Positions 57,670 through 64,000 of a stretch of 64,000 nucleotides of DNA are shown piece by piece. Each line of letters starts with the position of its first letter. The stretch's first letter is position 1. The notes beneath the pieces are model-generated. The model ran no database searches, was not told where the DNA came from, and saw only the letters and a list, made by a program, of their open reading frames with translations. The position numbers and the translations under genes were made by a program. This DNA is from Branchiostoma floridae (lineage: Eukaryota > Chordata > Leptocardii > Amphioxiformes > Branchiostomatidae), in the NCBI RefSeq assembly GCF_000003815.2, contig NC_049985.1, positions 19,445,863 through 19,509,862 of the forward strand. Reading direction: 5' to 3'.

Positions 57670-57950
57670 TACGGTGAGTTCACACGTGCGTATAAGTCTT
57701 TATGAGGTCCGTTTGAAATTCTTATCATCTACCAGGCTCAACAATTTGCTGGAAAAATGGTAGAAATTTGATAAGATATGGACGGTCACAGATAACATGC
57801 TAAAAGAATTAACTAGTCTCAAACCATACTTCTCAGCCAGCTAGATCCTCTGGCATGTTATCTGTCTATATTCTACTGTATTTTCCAGGCTACGATACCA
57901 ATACTGACATCATACGGACTTGAATACATGTATATACACACCTATGTACA
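57670..57950. mobile_element. Foldback element (aggtggggtcacac family), diverged copy 2
   Basis: Shares 'cacacgtgcgtata', 'taacatgc' and the catacttctc central phrase with copy 1; ends are eroded. Confidence 0.6.
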
Positions 57951-58042
57951 AAATGAGCTCATTCTTGGGATCGCCTTGCCTTTTTTATAATAAATTCATC
58001 TGTCTCTTACGATAAAAGCATAGATTCTTGATAGGTTCTGTG

Positions 58043-58279
58043 ATACCCCTGTCACATTATCCACGATCTTCGGGCGTATCGATGGAAGATCAGCCACATT
58101 TAAGATCTACAGAGGGAAGCGCGTATTTTTCACCCGAAAACCGTCCCTGTCACATATAAGCCATACTTTGTACCTTGTACAATTGTTGTGCAATAAAGTT
58201 ATCATTATAAGCGAGGCTTGGGCGATTGCCGCAGAATCGTCGTCCGATCGATTTTCGCCAAATGTGACAGGGGTATAAC
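58043..58279. mobile_element. Foldback MITE (cctgtcacatt family)
   Basis: atacccctgtcacatt and aatgtgacaggggtat ends. The right part (cgtccgatcgattttcgcc) matches the 5820-6017 element. Confidence 0.7.
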
Positions 58280-58737
58280 AGTCTGCTTGAAAATAGATAT
58301 CCTACAGCATCTACATCGCCAGTACGACGAGATTGGACGAATGTGACACCAAATCCCCTGACACGGGGACACGGCCTACAAGGACATTTAGGTCAACTGG
58401 GTCAGGGGAACTATGGTGAGAACTTTTCTCATGTGGTCAAGCGTGGCATGGTCAATTTGCTCAGTGCGATGTCATAACAAAACACGCCCCAATGCTCTAC
58501 ACCTAAAAAGGCGTTGAAAGTCGAATCCGTATGTCATCCCTAGCCGGTTCTTCGTATACAGTCAAAACAAACGCTGTCACTAGGTCGAACGATCAGCTGC
58601 TGAAAGAGTATGGTGTGAACATACCATCATGATAGTCTTTTTGAGGGCCGTAGGGAATTGTTATCCATTGTATCTACGGCGATAGAAAAGCAGTCCGGTT
58701 AGAAACCTCTTTTCCTGACCGAAAATTGATGCATCCA
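58280..58737. other. Intergenic, no gene recognised
   Basis: No recognisable motif. Confidence 0.35.
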
Positions 58738-59054
58738 TGTAAAGGTGGAGGCACACGTGCGTATATATTTAAGTCCGTATGAGGCGTGCATGGGAGTATT
58801 TGCCTCCATCAGGCCCCACAGGTCGTTGGAAAAATAATAGAAATTGGACAAACGTAAACAGGTAACATGTCAGACGAGTTAGCTGGGTCGCTAACCATAC
58901 TTCTCTGTCAGCTAACTCATCTGGCATGTTATGCATCTATATCTGTCCAAGTTGTACTATTTTTCCTGCGACCTGTGGAGCCTGATAGAGACTAAGAGCG
59001 TCACATGCACCTCAAACGGACTTGAATATATACGCATGTGTGACCCCACCTTAA
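58738..59054. mobile_element. Foldback element (aggtggggtcacac family), copy 3
   Basis: Near-identical to 9701-10014 through the centre (gtcagacgagttagctgggt) with matching arms. Confidence 0.8.
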
Positions 59055-59778
59055 CCAAATAAACATTAAACGGTGCAACTTGCTACATTATATGGTGATG
59101 TACCGATGACCCTATTTCCTGTTCCAGTACAATTTGCTTCGGGGATTCAGCTTAAAAACACCGCCCGGATTTCCCAGTAAACCGTCATTAGAGTTCAACA
59201 ACCGCAACCATAGGAAAAAGCCAACAACCCAATTTTCCAAGCAGATATTGAAACGGAAGATTGTATCTACCACGTTTTACACAAAGCTGCAAAACGTGAC
59301 CAACCAAAAGGAGTACGTGACGGTCGTAAAACCTCGTGATACATCAATCATTGTAATCGAAAAGTCGTAAAATAACCTAATAAACATTTAGGAGCAAATA
59401 ACAAAGGAGTTTTAAAACTTCGTTAGCACATGACCAATTCATTTTCTTAAATATCTTGCTTTTATCTTTTGGAGGTAATCAAATATGTAAAGTATGTTGT
59501 ATGGAATATTACTTTAAAGCAGCTATCATTGTTATATTTCTTCTTTTATGTGCACTTGTTTGAATATATAACCATCGTAGAAATACCAATTCCTGAGCCA
59601 CGGCCTCAAGAAAAACACCTTCAAGATCTTATCAAGACGAAGGAATTTGTCTTGGGAGTCCAGGAGAAGCTTGGTAAACACACATGTTGAGCTCGCGCCA
59701 AGCTCATGGCGAAACTATGTAAAACACGTGGTGTAGTCTGTACTGGCGGTATGTACACGTGAGTCTAAAACACACAGG
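59055..59778. other. Intergenic with two weak exon candidates
   Basis: After 'ttcctgttccag' (ends 59126) a frame of about 80 codons runs to a TAA at 59368, with a basic composition (NRNHRKKPTTQF). A second short frame at 59580-59684 (EIPIPEPRPQEKHLQDL) lies between an AG and a gtaaac. Neither matches a known family and they cannot be joined without crossing the stop. Confidence 0.2.
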
Positions 59779-60080
59779 TTAAGGTGGGGTCACACCTGCG
59801 TATATATTTAGTCCGAATGAGGCGCGCATGGAAGTATTTACCTCCACCAGGCTCCACAGGTCGTTGAAAAATAATAGAAATTGGACAAACGTAAACAGGT
59901 AACATGTCAGACGAGTTAGCTGGGTCGCTAACCATACTTCTCGGTCAGCTAACTCACCTGGCATGTTATGTATCTATATTTGTCCAATTTGTACTAGGCG
60001 ACCTGTGGAGCCTGGTAGATACTAAGAGCATTATACGCACCTCAAACGGACTTGAATATATACGCATGTGTGACCCCACC
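59779..60080. mobile_element. Foldback element (aggtggggtcacac family), copy 4
   Basis: Near-identical to copy 3, about 0.7 kb away in the same orientation, with a short deletion near 59996. Confidence 0.8.
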
Positions 60081-60864
60081 TAGGTTCACATAGTACAACA
60101 CCGTATTTAGGAACCAGGGCTCGAAATACTTATTTCTGCATACCTGCACTGGTACAGGTAACATTGAAAATTACCTGCACCCGACAAATTTTACCTGCAG
60201 TACTCTGAATTTAGGAAGTATGGATCATACTAAGATTGATCAGGAACCATTTTTCTTTTTCTTTTTTTCTTCACAGGTGGCAACAGTCAATGCAGCTAGT
60301 AACAATCCATATACAGCTACCCGTAATAGTACATTTATGTATAAAACCCGGTAAATGGACCAGTGCAGGTTAGGTGCATGTAGACACCAGAAATACCTGC
60401 ACAGCTCCAATTCTACCTGCACTAACATGCATATGCTGGTTGTATTACGAGCCCTGGAAACACAAGCCGTCACATTTACAATACACGTGTGGAAAAGATC
60501 ACCATATGTTTTGCTGGTTGCTAAGAGAATTTCACATATAACAAAAAATTGTCGCTTCAGACTCGGAAAGGTGTTTTCTAAATGTCAAATACAGAACTTA
60601 AGTCTATGAAATAAGGAAATTGGTTTTGTAAGAGCTTATACAAGTTATTTCTCTCTACGGTATACAATCTACACTCTACTACAAAATGGCATTTAACCTC
60701 TATTCTATCTAAATTACAATATCTACATTGTCTTTGTTCCAGAGGGGTGCAGGTATATAATCATACGAAGGAAGTTTAGAATAGTATTAAGGCCAAATTT
60801 TAATACCAGCTGTCAAAACAAGAAGCGTTATGCATTGTCTGAGGTTGACCTTTTACATTCTAAA
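60081..60864. other. Intergenic, no gene recognised
   Basis: The phrase 'tacctgcac' recurs about five times between 60140 and 60425, partly inverted (gtgcaggt); possible decayed foldback. Confidence 0.35.
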
Positions 60865-61059
60865 TACTGTAAATGCATTTAAGTTCGCGGGGATTTAATT
60901 TCGCGGTAGCGGGAAAAAGGACATTTCGCGGTAACACCATAGACTGCAGTCTAATACCATAATAGAAAAATATTCGCGGTGGTTTTAATTTCGCGGTGAA
61001 GTGGTCACCGCGAAAACCGCGAATATTAATCCACCGCGAACATTTCTGCATTTACAGTA
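60865..61059. mobile_element. Foldback MITE (tactgtaaatgcat family), copy 2
   Basis: 195 bp; same termini and 'ttcgcggt' interior as 56199-56402. Confidence 0.85.
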
Positions 61060-61247
61060 GTGCAGACACATGAGTGTCAGACACGTGTTGTCACTATCTC
61101 CGGGCTTAGCTGAAAAACAAAGTCCTTCATTTAACACAAGGACGCCTTACACTTTCGGCCACCGGCAGCTGTATCTAAAGTAATAAGCAATCTACGTCAG
61201 TACAAGGTACCTCTAAGGCCATGTTGATTTGACTATATCGATTATTC

Positions 61248-61394
61248 TCCAAGCAGAGGTTAGGCTCTGGCTGTTTTTTTGCGATTTTTTTTCTTGAAGT
61301 CCGTCAGCCAAGGTTTTGATAATACAATATACAATAGAAAATAGAAAGCCCTATAAAAACTAAAAAGACAGCCGGAGCCTAACCTCTGCTTGGA
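61248..61394. mobile_element. Foldback MITE (tccaagcagaggttagg family), copy 3
   Basis: 147 bp; tccaagcagaggttaggct and agcctaacctctgcttgga are nearly perfect arms. Shortest copy of the family. Confidence 0.85.
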
Positions 61395-62310
61395 GAGTAT
61401 AACATCGATGACATCCGCGCGCGCATCAATTTCCGGTCATTTCCCAAGACAAAAAAGTTTTGAACGATACTGTAAGTCGCACAGATGAAAAATTAGCCGT
61501 ACATTGAAAAAAGTATATTGGGAAAAGGCACATTTTAACGTCAAAGAAAGTCACAGTGAATTTCAAGACCAAAGAGAAATGTGAAAGAATTAAGATGAAA
61601 AGTCTACTGTTCGGTATACTATGCCATATTAATATTCGGCGTGTTATGTGGTGAGGAAATATGGTAAATGCTGCTTTCTCTGCTTAGCATTTAGTATTAG
61701 AGAAACAGTACTAGTTTGGTAGTGAACACACACCAAGTTAGGTGTGATGGGTCGTTCGGTGTAATATAACTAGCTGCTGCCGCGCCGCGTGCCTGGGAAA
61801 CTGGTGTGTTACGTCCAAGGGCGGATATACTGGCTATATAGATATAGATACAGATACAACTACCAGTGGACGAGCTCCCTGCTGTAGTGATTGTCCAAAG
61901 ATGTGTGGCCCTGGGCTACAAAATCGGAGATGGGCGCAGCCTGATTCTCTATCTGGTGCGGGAAAACATTTTAACTTTTGTTTCTACTTCTGCAAGTCAA
62001 GTTAAGTCAAAGTTTATTGCACAACATTTAAAAACGGTTACAATGTAAGGCAAACTAAGTATATTGTATAAGACAACTAGCTATATAGTAGAATTAAACT
62101 AATAAGGTAACAATACGTGTAGATTTAAGCATATGCAATATTTGAAACATACAATGTGAAACAAAACCAGAATGTTGCGACAGGCTACTAACTGATAACA
62201 TAAATCTATTACATACTACACTCAGGTTCTATGTTATACAAACGATATGGACAGGAGACACAGTGAGGATTTTCATATCTAGTACATGTGGTCGCACAGA
62301 TGAAAAATTT
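61395..62310. other. Intergenic, no gene recognised
   Basis: No recognisable motif. Confidence 0.35.
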
Positions 62311-62705
62311 GTAAGACACGTGTTTATGAGTAAAGCTAGCGTCACGTTTGTCTCCTAGCTGGGGTGATAAAATCCTCGTGACTCTGAGCACCCTTAAACA
62401 TGCATAACACATAACCATAGGTATAGCGACTGTGTTTTTTATACATTCTTATGACATTTATACATTCTTATGACATTCAACTAAAGGTCTGTTTTCATAG
62501 TGGAGACACGCGTAACCTTGTCGACAGTCTTTATCATGGATCAAGTCCACGGGCACGGTGGACATTTACACGTGAGTGTAAGACACGTGTTTATGAGTAA
62601 AGCTAGCGTCACGTTTGTCTCCTAGCTGGGGTGATAAAATCCTCGTGACTCTGAGCACACTTAAACATGCATAACACATAACCATAGGTATAGCGACTGT
62701 GTTTT
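62311..62705. repeat. Direct duplication of 128 bp
   Basis: 62311-62438 and 62578-62705 are almost identical (gtaagacacgtgtttatgag to gcgactgtgttttt), 267 bp apart, suggesting a recent local duplication. Confidence 0.9.
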
Positions 62706-62788
62706 TTGTTTTTCCAAGGCTATAAAACGAATAAAAGAGAATTTGCACAGCAATTTGGTGAATTTCATCCATTTGCATATCAAAGCCA

Positions 62789-63032
62789 TGGTATCTCACT
62801 GCACTTGGAGCACCGGTGCGGCACTGCTGGGTTCGAAAATTACTCAACGAATTTCAGATAATCACGAAGAGCGTATTTTCTTACCTGTTGTGTATTTTGT
62901 TGCCTTCTAAGTCATATTTTTACGTATTACGTTATATCAATTTTTTTTTAAATCGGCGAAAATAACAGAACAGTGCTGCAGTGAACGAACCCCGCAGTGC
63001 CGCACCGGTGCCCCAGGTGCAGTGAGATACCA
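62789..63032. mobile_element. Foldback MITE (tggtatctcactgcac family)
   Basis: tggtatctcactgcac...gcaccggtgcggcac is mirrored by gtgccgcaccggtgc...gtgcagtgagatacca; arms of about 48 bp around about 145 bp of AT-rich sequence. Confidence 0.85.
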
Positions 63033-63190
63033 CATTAAAAGGCGAAATGTTGCCTCCATGTCCGTTTTTTTTACCGGTACTTCCGTTGCCATTTTTCCGA
63101 TGATCACACACCAATTGTCCTTTCGTTGTGAGCCTTTCAGTACAATATAACAGCTCTTTCTAACATATAACTCACATCGCTTTGCTGTGA

Positions 63191-63810
63191 ACGAGGGGTG
63201 ATCAATAAGTCCTCGGCCTCACCCAGAATTAATAAGAACAACTCAGATTTCGAAGCATAACTTCATAGTATGATGTCTTTTATCAATATCCTCAAAATTT
63301 CAAATCATTGCAGTCATTCCTTTCCAAGCATTCGTTTTTGCTAATTAGAAGGTAAGTGGCGAGAAAAAACAAGCTTAGGGTGAATTGTGATCAGACATGT
63401 GTGGGTCGAGTTCCCCATGCCGTAAATTCTTTGAGATTAACAAAAAAAACATTGTCAAAATGTATGATTGTCTGGGTGGTTTGTTTGTGCCTTTATTTCA
63501 ACTCGATAAATACTTCATCGGCCTTCAAGATAATGATTCTCTCCCTATTTTGAAGCAGAAAGAATTGGGTGTCTGACTTCCAGCAGCGCAAGTTGACCCG
63601 CACACCTCAAGTCGCAGCTCAATTGTCCACGTTTTTTTCCCTTCTCCCTTACCTAACGTTACTGGGTGTCGCCTGCAAAGTTATGATGACACTAATTTGA
63701 ATTGTGGTACACATTCATATAAGACTTTATACTTGACATCTATGCTTAGAAATCTGAGCTGTGCTTATTATTTCTGGGTAAGGCCGAGGACTCATTGATC
63801 ACCCCTCGTA
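63191..63810. mobile_element. mariner-like MITE, copy 2
   Basis: Ends cgaggggtgatcaataagtc and cattgatcacccctcg. Contains 'aacgttactgggtgtcgcc', which is in the opposite orientation in copy 1 at 50028. Confidence 0.7.
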
Positions 63811-64000
63811 TTTACCGATCTCCAAATCCTTCAACAGCAAGAGATTCTTTCCCCGGAAGACAAACTACGGAACTCTCTCGATGACAATTTGTTCCCTCCT
63901 GTGTACAATCTTTTAATCTTCAAAGCCAAGGTGCGGCCGTATACTCTATTCGATAGGCGCGTGCTCGAAGTGTGACTCTCCTCAAACACAGGGCCTCTAT

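Noticed and set aside
59126-59684. Two exons of an unknown gene
   Set aside because: Splice-like borders exist, but the first frame ends in a stop before the second, and no family resemblance was found; kept only as a weak note.
1-64000. CRISPR array or bacterial operon
   Set aside because: Tandem repeats lack unique spacers of constant size, and all real genes have spliceosomal introns.

Overview
This window looks like draft genomic DNA from a lancelet (Branchiostoma). All recognisable host genes are split into short GT-AG exons, and the gene products are metazoan: a UDP-glucuronosyltransferase and fucolectin-type (FTP/F5-8C) lectins joined to lancelet-style extracellular modules. The spaces between exons are packed with mobile DNA. 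Species assignment is an inference. There are three runs of about 100 N (4149-4248, 17383-17482, 19908-20009), so local order next to them is uncertain.

Four host loci are visible, three of them complete enough to give a continuous reading frame. (1) 929-3800 (+) is the middle of a secreted or membrane lectin-like gene. It has three phase-1 exons (a GRPVY/WWVG module, a hevein-like Cys-rich module, and the first half of an FTP lectin domain) and is cut off by a CA repeat and a gap. (2) 18752-24829 (+) is a six-exon, 361-aa methyltransferase of the EgtD (histidine N-alpha-methyltransferase, Methyltransf_33) family. This is unexpected in an animal, and a usually acidic substrate-pocket position is changed. 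(3) 27634-31898 (+) is a complete four-exon, 524-aa UDP-glucuronosyltransferase. A second, truncated UGT first exon lies on the minus strand at 4249-4619, next to a gap. (4) 40249-48981 (+) is a ten-exon, 626-aa type II membrane protein. It has an NPMY-bearing cytoplasmic tail, one transmembrane helix, a WSC-like module and a complete FTP lectin domain with the fucose-binding residue pattern.

The UGT fragment and about 2.5 kb upstream of it are an inverted copy of 24848-28010, so the left part of the window contains a segmental inverted duplication flanking the methyltransferase gene. The rest is a dense transposon record: a CACTA/EnSpm-like element with 3-bp target duplication (10176-13951); TTAA-flanked piggyBac-like MITEs (five or six copies); hAT-like elements with 8-bp duplications, one of which has swallowed an intact RTE-like LINE (33912-37182); a restriction-like-endonuclease LINE remnant; Penelope-like element ends carrying hammerhead ribozymes (26228-26294, 26880-26946, 49674-49740); a tRNA-derived SINE; and at least seven families of long-arm foldback elements. 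Several insertions can be read against an unoccupied relative inside the same window, so their order of arrival can be inferred.

Region by region: 1-4150 lectin gene 1; 4249-6770 inverted duplication arm A; 7225-18700 transposon-rich, no host gene recognised; 18752-24829 methyltransferase; 24848-28010 arm B running into the UGT gene (to 31898); 33791-37486 nested hAT/LINE; 40249-48981 membrane lectin gene; 49655-64000 repeats only. No functional tRNA or rRNA gene and no CRISPR array was seen.
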